Assembly (NCBI GenBank): GCA_946411985.1
Contig: CAMKFY010000050.1
Location: 1-6,365 of the forward strand
DNA length: 6,365 bases
Direction of reading: 5' to 3'
From: an uncultured Clostridiaceae bacterium
GTDB lineage: Bacteria > Bacillota > Clostridia > Oscillospirales > Ruminococcaceae
A program made the translations under genes and the position numbers. Below, piece after piece: positions 5,844-6,365 of this stretch (its first letter is position 1; every line of letters begins with the position of its first letter). Under the pieces are notes generated by a model, which worked only from the letters and a program-made list of their open reading frames with translations, had not been told where the DNA came from and did no database searches.

Positions 5844-6365
5844 ATGATATCCCGTCTATTGAAAAAATTAATATTAGTTTTACTACTTTTAACAGTTATA
5901 AACCCAAAAATTATTGCAATGGAACAGGAAAATTTTTCAACAATATTAGATGAAAAATATAACGAAGCAAACATAGACGAACTAAATAATAATCTCCCAG
6001 AAAACGTTAAAAAAGACCTAAACGAACTAGGAATAAATTCCCCCAGGCCAGACGAAATACAAAATTTTGACATAACTAAAATTTTTAAACTTGTTTTTTC
6101 AAAAGCCACAAAACTTATAAAAACTCCCCTAGTAGTATTTATAAGTTGTATTGCAATTATGTTAATTTGTTCATTGTTTAACAGTATTAAACCTGGCATA
6201 ACAGGCTCCAATTTAAACGGAGTTCTTGGCACTCTAATGGCAGTGTGCACATGTGGAATAATAATAACTCCAATTATAAATTGTGTTAACGATATATCGC
6301 ATACAATAAAAAATTTTAGTAACTTTATGCTATGCTTCATACCAGTGTTTACAGGAATAATAGCT
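5844..6365 (+). CDS. spoIIIAE: Stage III sporulation protein AE, 5' part only
   Basis: SpoIIIAE is the large polytopic membrane protein of the SpoIIIA complex. The frame is open from ATG at 5844 to the window end, giving 174 residues of a protein that is normally near 400. Residues 1-25 look like a signal peptide: RLLKK, a hydrophobic core LILVLLLLTVI, then PKIIA, with possible cleavage after A25. A polar extracytoplasmic stretch follows (26-92), and then membrane helices at about 94-112, 127-146 and 161-174, the last one cut. The N-terminal signal sequence and polar region before the first membrane helix match the family. The call rests on this and on the fixed AA-AB-AC-AD-AE gene order; spoIIIAF, AG and AH would be expected downstream. 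Confidence 0.92.
   Translation, partial: MISRLLKKLILVLLLLTVINPKIIAMEQENFSTILDEKYNEANIDELNNNLPENVKKDLNELGINSPRPDEIQNFDITKIFKLVFSKATKLIKTPLVVFISCIAIMLICSLFNSIKPGITGSNLNGVLGTLMAVCTCGIIITPIINCVNDISHTIKNFSNFMLCFIPVFTGIIA

Noticed and set aside
5804..6340. Minus-strand open frame of 178 codons
   Set aside because: It overlaps spoIIIAE, which has a strong ribosome binding site, a signal peptide and the expected operon position.

Overview
The window is an ordinary chromosomal segment from a low-GC (roughly 30% by eye), endospore-forming Firmicute, most likely a member of the Clostridia. The evidence is a clearly recognisable spoIIIA sporulation operon, strong AT-rich codon use with many ATA, TTA and AAA codons, and AGGAGG-like ribosome binding sites. 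I cannot name the genus from sequence alone.

The layout is two divergent operons that share a 168-bp AT-rich control region (3627-3794). Leftward on the minus strand run lepB (type I signal peptidase, 3048-3626), rbgA/ylqF (ribosome-assembly GTPase, 2154-3011), a fused rnhB-yraN gene (RNase HII joined to a UPF0102 nuclease-like domain, 1139-2137) and thrC (threonine synthase, 3' end cut off by the window start). Gaps are 36, 16 and 29 bp, so one transcript is likely. It would start at a good sigma-A-type promoter with an extended -10 (3673-3701). Rightward on the plus strand run spoIIIAA, AB, AC, AD and the first 174 codons of spoIIIAE. The genes are tightly packed, and AA and AB overlap by 4 bp.

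The leftward operon joins housekeeping jobs: cutting signal peptides from exported proteins, late 50S maturation, removing ribonucleotides or RNA from DNA, and the last step of threonine synthesis. The rightward operon encodes the mother-cell side of the SpoIIIA-SpoIIQ channel between mother cell and forespore. SpoIIIAA is the ATPase and AB-AE are membrane parts; AF, AG and AH would be expected just past the window end. A candidate sigma-E promoter (3726-3755) with a consensus-matching SpoIIID box in its spacer fits expression in the mother cell.

No mobile element, CRISPR array, RNA gene or rho-independent terminator was seen, and no stretch above 300 bp lacks a gene. I found no clear sign of a wholly new system. 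The points most worth a second look are the rnhB-yraN fusion, the non-canonical G motifs of the RbgA homologue, and the sigma-E/SpoIIID-like control region placed back to back with a vegetative promoter.
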